Of a DNA stretch of 59,533 nt, positions 16,791-25,615 are shown piece after piece (position 1 is the first letter of the stretch; every line of letters begins with the position of its first letter). This DNA is from CALREJ01 sp035547395 (GTDB taxonomy: Bacteria > Patescibacteriota > Gracilibacteria > Peribacterales > Peribacteraceae). Location of the stretch: contig DASZVA010000017.1 in NCBI GenBank assembly GCA_035547395.1, positions 1 through 59,533 of the forward strand, written 5' to 3'. Below the pieces are notes generated by a model. The model saw only the letters and a list, made by a program, of their open reading frames with translations. It was not told where the DNA came from and searched no databases. Made by a program: the position numbers and the translations under genes.

Positions 16791-18820
16791 CAAATATCCA
16801 AATTCTTCACCGTCTTCGCGTGCGCCTGGATGAATTTGCGGCGCGGGGCGACTTCGGAGCCCATGAGCGTGGTGAAGACGGCATTGGCCTTCTCGGCATC
16901 GTCCATCGTCACCTTCAGGAAGGTGCGCTGTTCGGGATCCATCGTCGTGTCGTAGAGCTGGTCGGCATTCATTTCACCCAAACCTTTGTAGCGCTGGACG
17001 TTCACGCGCGGGCTCTTCTTGGCGGCCTTCGCGGTTTCTCCTTCTTCGCCTTCACTCTCTTCTTCGGGTTCCTCAATGTTCTCTTCCGATTCAACCGCGT
17101 CCTTCATGTCGACTCCCCACTCTGTGAGGATGTCGTTACGCTGGGTGTCGGAGAATGCGTAGCGGATATCCTTGCCTTTCTGCATCTTGAAGAGCGGCGG
17201 CTGCGCGATGTAGAGGTAGCCGTTTTCAATAAGCTCCGGGAAGTAGCGGAAGAAGAGCGTCAGGAGCAGCGTGCGGATGTGCGCGCCGTCAACGTCGGCA
17301 TCGGTCATGATCACGATGCGGTGATAGCGGAGCTTGGAAATGTCTTTCACTTCGCCGATACCCATGCCGAGCGCGATGATGAGCGCCTTCACTTCATTGT
17401 TGTTGAGCATTTTGTCCAATCTGGCCTGCTCGACGTTGAGGATTTTTCCCTTGAGCGGCAGGATCGCCTGAAACTCGCGCTTGCGGCCCTGCTTGGCGGA
17501 ACCGCCGGCGGAATCACCCTCGACGATGTACAGCTCGCACTCAGCGGGGTTCCTGCTCTGACAGTCCGCGAGTTTTCCCGGCAGCGTCATGCCTTCGAGC
17601 ACGCCTTTGCGGATCACGGAATCACGGGCGGCACGGGCGGCGAGACGCGCTCGCGCGGCAAGCAGACACTTCGAGACGATTTCCTTTCCTTCGCCCGGAT
17701 GTTCTTCCAGGTACTGCGACAGTTTTTCGTTCACGACGGTCTCGACCGCGGTCTTCATTTCGGCGTTGCCGAGTTTGCCTTTGGTCTGACCTTCGAACTG
17801 CGGCTCGCGCAGACGGACGGAGATGACTGCGGTCAGGCCTTCGCGCACGTCGTCGGCGGTGAGATTCTCATCTTTCTCTTTGAGCAATTCGAATTTGCGG
17901 GCGTACGCGTTGATCGTGCGCGTGAGCGCCGCCTTGAAACCCGTCAGGTGATGGCCGCCTTCAATCGTGTGAATGTTGTTCGCGAAGCTCAGTACGTGCT
18001 CATTAAATGATTGCGTGTACTGCAGTGCGACTTCCACCTGGCCGTCGGGCGTGTCTTTCTCAAACGCAATCGGGCTGCCGATGCGCTCCTGCGATTCATT
18101 GAGGTGCGAGACGTATGCGGCAATGCCGCCCTCAAAGGAGAAGCGGTACAGACGCGGATAGACGAGATCCGCCTCCGGACGCACCGGACGCGCGTCCATG
18201 ACGGCAAGCGTGATCCCTTTTGTGAGATAGGACTGCTGGCGGAAACGCGTGAGGAGGGTATCCAAACTGAATTCGAGCGTGTCAAAAATTTCATCATCCG
18301 GCATGAAGGTGATGACTGTGCCATGCTTGGCACTCTTGCCGATGACCTTCACATCCGCCTGCGGCTTTCCGCGCTTGTATTCCTGCATGTAGATTTTGCC
18401 GTCGCGATGAACCTCCGCCTTCATATGGACAGACAGCGCGTTCACGACCGATGAACCGACTCCGTGCAGACCGCCGGAGACTTTGTAGCCGCTCCCCTCT
18501 CCGCCGAATTTTCCTCCGGCGTGGAGTGTGGTGAGCACCACTTCGAGCGCGGATTTCTTCGCCGTCGGGTGCATGTCGACCGGAATACCGCGGCCGTTGT
18601 CATCCACGCTGACCGAACCGTCCGGATTCAGCGTCACGAGAATCGAATCGCAGTGCCCCGCCATCGCTTCGTCGATCGCGTTGTCGACGATTTCCCAGAC
18701 GAGGTGGTGCAGTCCACGCACGTCGGTCGAACCGATGTACATGCCCGGACGTTTGCGCACAGGCTCGAGTCCTTCCAGGACTTGGATCTGCTCTGCGCCG
18801 TATTTGGATTCTGCTGCCAT
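16790..18820 (-). CDS. gyrB: DNA gyrase subunit B
   Basis: 676 residues. GHKL ATPase motifs: EIVDNAIDEAMAGHC (about 43), VDDNGRGIPVDMH (about 72) and GGLHGVGSSVVNALS (about 116). Transducer domain to about 400. Toprim: ELYIVEGDSAGGSAKQGRKR (about 430), PLKGKILNVE, and MTDADVDGAHIRTLLLT (about 508). A C-terminal RYKGLGEMNADQLYDTTMDP closes the protein. An acidic insert of about 30 residues (ESEENIEEPEEESEGEEGE) lies just before it, near 577. Gyrase introduces negative supercoils with GyrA, which is not in the window. ParE is the alternative. A TACAAT -10 box lies about 60 bp upstream. Confidence 0.92.
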   Translation of the reverse strand: MAAESKYGAEQIQVLEGLEPVRKRPGMYIGSTDVRGLHHLVWEIVDNAIDEAMAGHCDSILVTLNPDGSVSVDDNGRGIPVDMHPTAKKSALEVVLTTLHAGGKFGGEGSGYKVSGGLHGVGSSVVNALSVHMKAEVHRDGKIYMQEYKRGKPQADVKVIGKSAKHGTVITFMPDDEIFDTLEFSLDTLLTRFRQQSYLTKGITLAVMDARPVRPEADLVYPRLYRFSFEGGIAAYVSHLNESQERIGSPIAFEKDTPDGQVEVALQYTQSFNEHVLSFANNIHTIEGGHHLTGFKAALTRTINAYARKFELLKEKDENLTADDVREGLTAVISVRLREPQFEGQTKGKLGNAEMKTAVETVVNEKLSQYLEEHPGEGKEIVSKCLLAARARLAARAARDSVIRKGVLEGMTLPGKLADCQSRNPAECELYIVEGDSAGGSAKQGRKREFQAILPLKGKILNVEQARLDKMLNNNEVKALIIALGMGIGEVKDISKLRYHRIVIMTDADVDGAHIRTLLLTLFFRYFPELIENGYLYIAQPPLFKMQKGKDIRYAFSDTQRNDILTEWGVDMKDAVESEENIEEPEEESEGEEGETAKAAKKSPRVNVQRYKGLGEMNADQLYDTTMDPEQRTFLKVTMDDAEKANAVFTTLMGSEVAPRRKFIQAHAKTVKNLDI

Positions 18821-18921
18821 AGGTCGTAAGAAGAGGAAAAACGAAAGCGTGACAAGAATGTCTGACGTTCGGCCGTATTGTACCCAAAAACATGCCGAAT
18901 TGCCAAAAAAACAGAATAAGT

Positions 18922-18999
18922 TTTAGCTACAAGCCTCAGGCTTCAGGCTACAAGAAAAAAGCCCCTCTCGAGGCTTGTGTCTTGCGGCTTGTAACTACC
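18922..18999. repeat. Inverted heptad array 'c' around the rpsU terminator
   Basis: Left arm 18922-18954 consists of 7-nt units (TACAAGC, CTCAGGC, TTCAGGC, TACAAG). Right arm 18974-18999 has complements (GGCTTGT, GTCTTGC, GGCTTGT) and ends one base before the rpsU stop triplet. The rpsU terminator lies between the arms. Confidence 0.75.
18953..18976 (-). terminator. rpsU terminator within the heptad array
   Basis: On the minus strand AAGCC and GGCTT pair around a short loop and are followed by TTTTTTC. It lies 24 bp after the rpsU stop codon. Confidence 0.7.
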
Positions 19000-19215
19000 T
19001 CACATGTTGCTGTAAAACTTCTTCTTTCTGTTGGCGGCGCGATACGTCTCGCGCATCAGTGCGCGTGCGCGGACTTTGCGGCGGTTGGGCTTGCGGACAA
19101 AATTGCCGCGTTCGCGGAGCAGCTTGATGATGCCGGATTTCTGCACCTGCTGCTTGAATCGCTGCTGAAGGCGATCGTTGGATTCTTCGCCGTGCTTGTG
19201 TGCGTGGATGGCCAT
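19000..19215 (-). CDS. rpsU: 30S ribosomal protein bS21
   Basis: 71 residues, basic: MAIHAHKHGEESNDRLQQRF, then KQQVQKSGIIKLLRERGNFVRKPNRRKVRARALMRETYRAANRKKK, which follows bS21 throughout (GNFVRKPNRRK is close to the usual FEKPSERRKRK region). bS21 sits next to the anti-Shine-Dalgarno end of 16S rRNA. Most genes here lack a Shine-Dalgarno site, so its presence is of interest. An upstream in-frame start at 19254 would add 13 non-conserved residues and is rejected. Confidence 0.92.
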   Translation of the reverse strand: MAIHAHKHGEESNDRLQQRFKQQVQKSGIIKLLRERGNFVRKPNRRKVRARALMRETYRAANRKKKFYSNM

Positions 19216-19274
19216 GAGTGCGGGTAGGGTAAGGGAGAATGGATAGTGGTGCAAGCCATTTTTGGGCCATTCGA

Positions 19275-19349
19275 GTTATTGGTTACTGGTTTCTGGTTAC
19301 TGGTTTCCTTTTTAACCAACCAATAACCAATAACGAAAAACCAATAATT
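19275..19349. repeat. Inverted heptad array 'd' (GTTACTG type)
   Basis: Left arm 19275-19308 has near-perfect 7-nt periodicity (GTTATTG, GTTACTG, GTTTCTG, GTTACTG, GTTTCC). Right arm 19314-19349 has complementary AACCAAT-type units and runs into the TAA stop triplet of the Baeref gene (19348-19350). The five bases between the arms are T-rich. Confidence 0.8.
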
Positions 19350-20472
19350 ATTGCCTCAATATCGCCGCCACCTGCTTATTCTCCGGCATTTCCCCAGGCG
19401 GAACGCTCATCACCTGCCCGCGATGCTGAAGTGTGTACTGCGCGGCAAGTCCGATCAATTCCTCGCCGCCGTCGCTGGCGCTTTCGTGTAATTCCTTGCG
19501 GCCGGATTCGGTATCGAATCTCCCCCACTGCTCGGCACCGTCGGCCGTAAGCAGCAGCTCGACCTTGCCTGCAAGGCCCGCATCGAGAATCTCAGCGAGG
19601 TCCGTCGATGTCCGGCCAGTTCCGGCAAGATTGCCATAGGATTCCAAAAGTTCCTTTCTCTTCTTACCCGCCGCTTCCTGCACGATCGGCTCCGCTTTCT
19701 TGAGCAATTCCTCGGCCTCCATTTGTTCGGGATTGCCGTGAACGAAGGAATCGAGAAGGCGTCCCGACGCATCAACGCTGCGGTAGATGCCGAATAATTC
19801 CTCGACACCGGCAAAGACCAGCGGCAGCTTCTGTTCATGCAGCAGCGTGTGGAGACTCTTGGCGATCTTTTGCAGATACACCTTTGCCTCGATCTCCGCG
19901 TCATCCTTCGCATTGGAATGGCCGCTGAACGCGACTGTTCCATTGCCGGTGCTGTGGAAGCTGAGCGATTCGTCCGTGTGCTCGGTCCCCTCCCATGCTT
20001 CCGCAAGACTGTGCGGCATGCCGGGGATATCCTTCGCCGTGATCTCTGATCCGTTCACTTCCAAAAAATGTGCGCTGTTTTTGCTGACTGCCAGAACGTA
20101 ATAATGAAGGGTATTCATAAAAGAAAGAAGCGGAGTGATGTAAAAGCGTGATCCCACGACGGATAGCGGGGTCAATTCTTGCGGAAGAAGCTGCGCGTGA
20201 AAAGTCGACCTGGAAAGAAAGAGCCCGACCGTGCCTTCGGGCACGCCGAGTTCGAGATCCTGTTCGATGTAGGCTCTGGCGGGAGCCAAAAATTGCGAGA
20301 GCCCCTTGGCGGAGAGGTCGTAGGGCTGCAAACGCGGTGCTAGATCATCGAGCATGCGCGTAAGACGCTCGGCGTTTTCCGTCTGGTGGTTGATCCCTGC
20401 AAGAACCGGAAGATAGACAGTGACGCACGGCGCTTCGGTGACGGCAATCAGTTGATCGATAAAAGAGTGCAT
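19348..20472 (-). CDS. Baeref-family (eRF1-like, Balon-related) ribosome-associated protein
   Basis: 374 residues with the three-part layout of bacterial eRF1-like (Baeref) proteins: an N-terminal domain opening TVYLPV and carrying GLFLSRSTF, a central VSLS/LEVNG-type domain (about 115-235, with FLEVNGSEI), and a C-terminal L7Ae/eRF1-like domain (about 240-374) ending in GEMPENKQVAAILRQ. The C-terminal VAAILR(Y/Q) ending is characteristic of the family that includes the hibernation factor Balon (AOC03_06830 type). It may bind idle or stalled ribosomes. No GGQ motif is visible, so peptide release is not expected. It follows the CTP protease by 18 bp on the same strand, suggesting one transcript. 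Confidence 0.75.
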   Translation of the reverse strand: MHSFIDQLIAVTEAPCVTVYLPVLAGINHQTENAERLTRMLDDLAPRLQPYDLSAKGLSQFLAPARAYIEQDLELGVPEGTVGLFLSRSTFHAQLLPQELTPLSVVGSRFYITPLLSFMNTLHYYVLAVSKNSAHFLEVNGSEITAKDIPGMPHSLAEAWEGTEHTDESLSFHSTGNGTVAFSGHSNAKDDAEIEAKVYLQKIAKSLHTLLHEQKLPLVFAGVEELFGIYRSVDASGRLLDSFVHGNPEQMEAEELLKKAEPIVQEAAGKKRKELLESYGNLAGTGRTSTDLAEILDAGLAGKVELLLTADGAEQWGRFDTESGRKELHESASDGGEELIGLAAQYTLQHRGQVMSVPPGEMPENKQVAAILRQ

Positions 20473-20490
20473 ATCGTCGATGGAAAAAAA

Positions 20491-22167
20491 TCAGCGGAGA
20501 AGATTGAGCGCGCGCAGCATCTGATCGTCCTGCACGCCCGCACCCGATCCTGCCATCGGAACCATGACGTCCGGCGTGACGCCTACGTGGTTGATTTTAT
20601 GGCGCAGCGGCGAGAGCCATTCCGCGATCGTCATCTTGAGATTGGACCCGTCTTTGAATTCCAGGACCTGCTGCACCGTTCCCTTTCCGTAGGTGACGGT
20701 ACCGAGGATCGTCGCGCGTTTGTAATCCTGCAATGCGGCCGCCGTAATTTCAGATGCGCTCGCGGACCCCTTGTTCACCAGCACCACGACCTTCGTCGAG
20801 GGATCGATGACGGGGTCTTCGCCCGTCGTCACCGTCGTTTCCCCGTCGCGTGCGACGACGTGCGCGACGGTGCTGCCCTTGGGCAGGAAATTGCTCAGCA
20901 CTTTCTCCGCCGCATCCAGCAGTCCGCCCGGATTGTTGCGAAGATCCAGGATAATGCCCGTGGGATGATGCGATGCGACGTCCGTCAGCATGGAGCGGAT
21001 CTGATCGTCGGTGGTCTGTCCGAACTGCGCGAGTTTCACCACTGCCGTCGACCCCTGATACGACACGTCGATCTCCGGCAGCTGGATCGTGTCGCGCGTC
21101 ACCTTCACGTCGAACTCCGATCCGTTTCTGCGGATATGCAGCGTGATCGTCGTTCCTTTGGGACCGCGGATTTTGTTGACCGCCTGCAGGAATCCGATGT
21201 TCGTGATATCCGTGCCGTCAACCGCGAGAATCTGATCGCCCGGCTGCAGGTTGGCTTTCTCCGCCGGCGATCCGGAAATCGGCGCGACAATCGTCAGAAT
21301 ATTATTCGTGTACTCGACCTGCGCCCCGATACCGGTCACCTCGCCGCCGAGCTGCGTGTTGAATTCCTCCGCGTTGATCGGCCGCATGAACACCGTGTAC
21401 GGATCGTTGAGGCTGTCAACGATCGCTTCGGCTGCGCGATAGGCTGCCTCCTGGCTGGAGATCTTATCCTTATAGAGATACTGATCGTTGAGCAGCTGCC
21501 ACACGGCTCTCAGCATGTCTTCGTCTGGAAGCGGCTGGCTGAGCGTCTGGTAATGAATCTCGATGCCTGCGCTGCTTGTGGCCGAGGATGCGGCACCGGC
21601 ATCCGTCGACGAAACAGCCGTGTTCGAAGACGATGAGGCCTGCACAGAATTCAGCACATTCTGCAGAAGGGCGCGCGCGTCCGCGCCGGACAGCACATCG
21701 TTGACGCCGAACATTGTCTGGCTCTCGGGAAGAAGCCACGATTTCTCAAGCGAGAGTTCCACTGCCTGTGTCAGATCGATGCTTCCCGAGACATCGCTAA
21801 ACGACTGGGTGTAGGGATTTTCCGGAGAGAGATTTTCCAGATGCATGAGTACTTCGAGCGCCTGCCCGCGCGTGATGTGCTGGTCGGGAAGCAGATCGCT
21901 GCCGAATGATTGGAGTGCGTTGTAGGCGGCTGCCGTCTGCACGTACGGAAGCAGGCTGTCGGGGATCGCGTGGCGGAAGTGCACGGCGGCACGATGGTTC
22001 AAGGGAATATTGAGCGACTGGATGCTTGCGCGGATAAAATCGCCGCGCGAGACCGATGCGGAATCGGGCGTCGTAAGAGCGCTGCTGACCGGCATGGCAA
22101 AGACGCCGACCGGAAGAAGCAGCGAACAAACGGTCACCGCGAGACGACGAAACGCTGAGGAGGACAT
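20491..22167 (-). CDS. C-terminal processing peptidase (S41) with N-terminal SLH-like region
   Basis: 558 residues from the preferred ATG at 22167, which begins a clean signal peptide (SSSAFRRLAVTVCSLLLPVG). Domains: SLH-like unit (about 35-165; FSDVSGSIDLTQAVELSLEKSWLLP), a Ser/Ala linker, PDZ (about 275-360; GSPAEKANLQPGDQILAVDG), and the S41 core with Ser in NKGSASASEI (about 466) and Lys in TYGKGTVQQ (about 492), the catalytic pair. It cleaves extracytoplasmic proteins near their C-termini. An upstream start at 22281 adds 38 residues partly encoded by array 'e' and is rejected. It is probably co-transcribed with the Baeref gene. Confidence 0.9.
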   Translation of the reverse strand: MSSSAFRRLAVTVCSLLLPVGVFAMPVSSALTTPDSASVSRGDFIRASIQSLNIPLNHRAAVHFRHAIPDSLLPYVQTAAAYNALQSFGSDLLPDQHITRGQALEVLMHLENLSPENPYTQSFSDVSGSIDLTQAVELSLEKSWLLPESQTMFGVNDVLSGADARALLQNVLNSVQASSSSNTAVSSTDAGAASSATSSAGIEIHYQTLSQPLPDEDMLRAVWQLLNDQYLYKDKISSQEAAYRAAEAIVDSLNDPYTVFMRPINAEEFNTQLGGEVTGIGAQVEYTNNILTIVAPISGSPAEKANLQPGDQILAVDGTDITNIGFLQAVNKIRGPKGTTITLHIRRNGSEFDVKVTRDTIQLPEIDVSYQGSTAVVKLAQFGQTTDDQIRSMLTDVASHHPTGIILDLRNNPGGLLDAAEKVLSNFLPKGSTVAHVVARDGETTVTTGEDPVIDPSTKVVVLVNKGSASASEITAAALQDYKRATILGTVTYGKGTVQQVLEFKDGSNLKMTIAEWLSPLRHKINHVGVTPDVMVPMAGSGAGVQDDQMLRALNLLR

Positions 22168-22232
22168 ACACAATGGGGAACGGACCTTCGGATTAAAAAG
22201 AAGGTACGGCGGAAGTGTAGCGCGGGCGTTTG

Positions 22233-22338
22233 AAAAGAAACAAGAAACAAGGTGCAAGAAACAAACAAATGAAAAGATCAAAAAATCTTATTTCTTCGTA
22301 TTTGTACCTTCCTTATATCTTGTACCTTGTCTCTTGCA
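22233..22338. repeat. Inverted heptad array 'e' (AAGAAAC type)
   Basis: Left arm 22233-22270 repeats AAGAAAC with variants (AAGGTGC). Right arm 22303-22338 has GTACCTT, GTACCTT and GTCTCTT units. It lies between prsW (stop 22371) and the CTP protease start, and is the least GC-rich array in the window. Confidence 0.65.
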
Positions 22339-22370
22339 GCTTTGAACATCGCCTCACATCAAACAATCTG

Positions 22371-23732
22371 TCATTGCACGTTCTGCGCTTCTACGAACAC
22401 TTCATTCGTCATGAGGTGTCCATATTCATGCATGTCTTCTTTCTTGAGAAACAGATGCGTGAGCCACCAGAATCCGCCGACCACGTAGAAGAGCGACGGG
22501 AGCAGGAGCAAAGGAATTTTATCGAGCAGCACGGGCGACGATGATCCAAGCAGATCCCGGAGCGTCTGCGGATGCCCGGGAAGAATGTCCGGGACCGTGA
22601 CGAGGAAATTGAAGATGCCGTGCAGCAGAATCGCACAGGTGAGTCCCGTCATGATCATCTGCACGCGGAAGATGGAAATCTCGCGGATGCGGAAGGTCCC
22701 CTGAATCAGGCTCAGAATCCAGAACGTTCTGCCGCGTGCATGCTGTTCCTGCAGATACGGACCGGCGAAGATCGCGAGCCCGAGGAAATATCCCAGCGTG
22801 CCGGTGGCGACGATATGCACCATGGTCGTGAGCACGCTGCGGCCGAGGACGTTGCTCAGGAACGCAAGCAGATCCGGATTGCCATTCGTCAGGTAATCCT
22901 GCACGAACGCGGTGAAATAGACAGGGTTGATGATGTTCTCTGCGAAGGAAAATCCGATCGCAACCATGATCGCGAGCTGCAGGACATCGTCGATGCTGCT
23001 GAAGAGCTTGCGCGCGCTGTGCGTGAGCGCCCAGAACTTGCTGGTTTCTTCGATGATGCCGACGATGATGAAAGACAGCAGACTGGAGAGCAGCACCGCC
23101 TTGACGCTTCCGTCATTGCCGGACGTGGATGCGATGAACGTCTGCGCGATCTGGCTGAAACTCTCGGGCTTGATTTGAAACAGGAAGAACTGCAGCGCGA
23201 CGCCGTGCCGTACCAATGCGTCATAGAAAAGAACCGGAACCGTTGCAAGCATTCCCGACAGAAACATCAGGACCACCGCGCTCTTTCTCTCCGTGTGATA
23301 TTTCAAAAACAGCAGACACCAGATGATTGCCGGCACCAAAGCCGTTGCCGCAGCGATCAAGCTCGGAAGGCGGGTCTTGGGATCGTCGTTCAACGCTAGG
23401 TGCAGCGTGATCCAAAAGAGAAACGATCCGAGCATCACCGCCTTCGTCTGCGTCTCCCACGGGCCGAAGAGCATTTTCCAGCCGAGCACCGTAAGCACGA
23501 CCGCGAATGCCATCGCGAACGCATTGTCCTGCAGACCGGGCTTGAGAAAAATCATACCGATCTGAATGAGCCCGACCGAAAGCGCCGATCCGAAAATCGT
23601 TGCGAACAGCAAGTGCGTCGGCTGATGTTTCCAGCGTCTGGCGAGATCGATCGACGCCAGAGCGGCCACCGCACAGAGCACGACGAGGCTTGTCGGAGAG
23701 AGGAAATCTGTGGTTGATATACTGAACGCCAT
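22371..23732 (-). CDS. prsW: PrsW-family glutamic intramembrane protease
   Basis: 453 residues with about eleven membrane spans. PrsW signature motifs are in order: IVGIIEETSKFWAL (EExxK, about 228), GFSFAENIINP (FxxxEN, about 258), MVHIVATGTLGYFLGLA (about 305) and ILLHGIFNFLV (HxxxN, about 370). PrsW cleaves transmembrane anti-sigma factors in Bacillus; other members are uncharacterised. The target here is unknown and no anti-sigma gene is adjacent. It sits upstream of the CTP protease with array 'e' between. The promoter is an extended -10 with almost no leader. Confidence 0.85.
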   Translation of the reverse strand: MAFSISTTDFLSPTSLVVLCAVAALASIDLARRWKHQPTHLLFATIFGSALSVGLIQIGMIFLKPGLQDNAFAMAFAVVLTVLGWKMLFGPWETQTKAVMLGSFLFWITLHLALNDDPKTRLPSLIAAATALVPAIIWCLLFLKYHTERKSAVVLMFLSGMLATVPVLFYDALVRHGVALQFFLFQIKPESFSQIAQTFIASTSGNDGSVKAVLLSSLLSFIIVGIIEETSKFWALTHSARKLFSSIDDVLQLAIMVAIGFSFAENIINPVYFTAFVQDYLTNGNPDLLAFLSNVLGRSVLTTMVHIVATGTLGYFLGLAIFAGPYLQEQHARGRTFWILSLIQGTFRIREISIFRVQMIMTGLTCAILLHGIFNFLVTVPDILPGHPQTLRDLLGSSSPVLLDKIPLLLLPSLFYVVGGFWWLTHLFLKKEDMHEYGHLMTNEVFVEAQNVQ

Positions 23733-23741
23733 AATCTAGTA

Positions 23742-23750
23742 ATTATAGCA
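23742..23750 (-). promoter_or_regulatory. Extended -10 promoter of prsW
   Basis: Minus-strand TGCTATAAT, ending 9 bp before the ATG; transcription would start about 2-4 nt before the start codon. Its downstream bases ACTAGATT are shared with the promoter at 4485. Confidence 0.6.
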
Positions 23751-23825
23751 TATATAAGCCATTTATTCAATGTTTGAAGGGTAAGAGAAACAGCTTAAAA
23801 GTCACTAATTTTTATGCATTCCTTC

Positions 23826-23890
23826 GTCAGGGGTGCAGGGAACCTTGTCCGGTTCCCTAGCACCCCCGACACCCCCGTTACCCTCCTGAC
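23826..23890. repeat. Long GC-rich inverted repeat (array 'f') in the 365-bp prsW-PMT gap
   Basis: GGGTGCAGGGAACC pairs with GGTTCCCTAGCACCC, and CACCCCCGA/CACCCCCGT units continue to CTCCTGAC, matching GTCAG at the start. The periodicity is nearer 8-9 nt than 7. Nothing gene-like was seen in the remainder of the gap (23751-24097) apart from the PMT promoter. Confidence 0.6.
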
Positions 23891-24084
23891 ATATCGCGGG
23901 AGACATCGCGCTCAAGTACTCAACAGCTCAAAGTTGACCATCAATCATGATGAAGTGTGTACGCATGCAAAATGGAAGTAAGGCGATGTCGATGTTGCTA
24001 AAAGCTTTACAGACTGGGATCCGAGCAATCTTCTATAGAGTAAGCGCGAGACATAAAACAGATTGAGCTTCGTCATAACTGCGG

Positions 24085-24090
24085 TACACT
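24085..24090 (+). promoter_or_regulatory. -10 box TACACT of the PMT gene
   Basis: Ends 7 bp before the ATG at 24098, leaderless spacing. Confidence 0.45.
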
Positions 24091-24097
24091 TTCCCGC

Positions 24098-25609
24098 ATG
24101 ACCGATTTTCGACAGCTTCTCAACGAGAACAAGACGTGGCTCGCATTGATGTTCGTCATCGTGTGCGGGTTTTTCACCTACGTCTACAACTACCAGAATC
24201 CCCCGGCGCTTTTTTGGGACGAGAACTACCACATCGCGAGCGCGCAGAAATATCTGAATGGCGTGTATTTCATGGAACCGCATCCGCCGCTAGCCAAACT
24301 CCTCATCGCATTGGGAGAAAAAATCGTGCATGCCAACCCCGTCGACAATCAGTTCATCGGCACCGATTACGCGCAGAATCCCCCCGCCGGTTTCTCGTTC
24401 GCGGGCTATCGCCTTTTTCCGGTTCTGCTCGCGTGGTGGACTGCGCCGATTCTGTTTTTGATTTTCCTCATTCTCACGCGGCGCACGCTGTGGGCTTTAC
24501 TGTTCGACTTCCTCTATCTGTTCGACAACGCGCTGATCGTGCATCAGCGCTCGGCGATGCTGGAATCGACGATGCTCTTTTTTACGGCACTCACGATCCT
24601 CGCGTTCCTCCTTCTGTTTGAATGGCGGGATGACAAAAACAGATTCCTGTGGGCGTCGATCCTGTTCGGCTTCGCCTTCGGCTGTCTGATGGTGACCAAG
24701 GCGTTCGGATTGATTTTGATTCTTCTGCTGCCGTTTGTGGTATGGAAGTTCTGGAGCGAGTGGAGAAAGATCCGCACGTTCTTCATCGCCGCCGGCATCA
24801 CGTTCCTGATTTTCTTTTGCGGCGTGTGGCAGATCCACTTCGCGCTCGGCGGCACCGTGAATCCCTCTCTTCCCGACAACGGCTACTACCAGGCGTCGGC
24901 GCAGTACAAACAGATTCTGCAAAACCACGCGAACGGCAATATTCTGAATTTCCCGATCATGCTGCGGGACTCGATGAAGTTCGTCGGACATTATGAGCAG
25001 GGCGTCCCGCGGCTGAATCTCTGCAAGAGTGACGAGAACGGCAGCCCGTGGTTCGAGTGGCCGATCGGCGCGCGCTCCATCAACTACCGCTGGGAAACGC
25101 CCGACGGCGTCGCGTACAAATACCTCTACCTGCAGAGCAATCCGGTGGTGTGGCTGACGTCGTTTGCCGCGACGATCATCGCCGTCATGATGCTCGTCAT
25201 GTGGTTCTTCTTCCCGGGAATGCACAAGCCGAAGAACGCATTCATGCTGATCGTATTTGGGACATTGTACATCTGCTTCATGATCGCGGTCGCGCAGATC
25301 AGCCGCGTCATGTACCTGTACCACTACTTCACGCCGCTGCTGTTCAGCTTCCTCCTGTTCGCGCTGCTCGCGGATGAAGTGGGACAAATCGGACGCTGGC
25401 AGCTGACCGAAAAACGCAAGACGGCGATTCTTCTCGCATTTTCGATCGCGGTGTTCCTGGGATTCCAGTATTACAGACCGCTCACCTACTACACACCGCT
25501 GACCGACACGCAGGTGCAGCAGCGCGCGCTCATCCCCTACTGGGATCTGCACTGCGTGCACTGCCAGCTGAATGATCCGCTGGTCGTTCCGAGCGGGACC
25601 AATTCCTGA
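24098..25609 (+). CDS. PMT-family protein O-mannosyltransferase
   Basis: 503 residues, about eleven spans. The catalytic DE pair of GT39 lies in FWDENYHIASAQKYL (Asp41-Glu42), followed by EPHPPLAKLLIALGE (about 58) and LYLFDNALIVHQRSAMLES (about 146), which are PMT landmarks. A large external loop with INYRWETPDGVAYKYLYLQSNPVVW (about 328-353) matches the PMT C-terminal module. Such enzymes transfer mannose from a polyprenyl-phosphate donor to Ser/Thr of exported proteins. A DPM1-like GT2 three genes on could make the donor. The next gene starts 6 bp after the stop. Confidence 0.85.
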   Translation: MTDFRQLLNENKTWLALMFVIVCGFFTYVYNYQNPPALFWDENYHIASAQKYLNGVYFMEPHPPLAKLLIALGEKIVHANPVDNQFIGTDYAQNPPAGFSFAGYRLFPVLLAWWTAPILFLIFLILTRRTLWALLFDFLYLFDNALIVHQRSAMLESTMLFFTALTILAFLLLFEWRDDKNRFLWASILFGFAFGCLMVTKAFGLILILLLPFVVWKFWSEWRKIRTFFIAAGITFLIFFCGVWQIHFALGGTVNPSLPDNGYYQASAQYKQILQNHANGNILNFPIMLRDSMKFVGHYEQGVPRLNLCKSDENGSPWFEWPIGARSINYRWETPDGVAYKYLYLQSNPVVWLTSFAATIIAVMMLVMWFFFPGMHKPKNAFMLIVFGTLYICFMIAVAQISRVMYLYHYFTPLLFSFLLFALLADEVGQIGRWQLTEKRKTAILLAFSIAVFLGFQYYRPLTYYTPLTDTQVQQRALIPYWDLHCVHCQLNDPLVVPSGTNS

Positions 25610-25615
25610 TACGCG

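Noticed and set aside
23891..24060. Possible tRNA or small RNA in the prsW-PMT gap
   Set aside because: No cloverleaf, anticodon arm or T-arm could be drawn on either strand.
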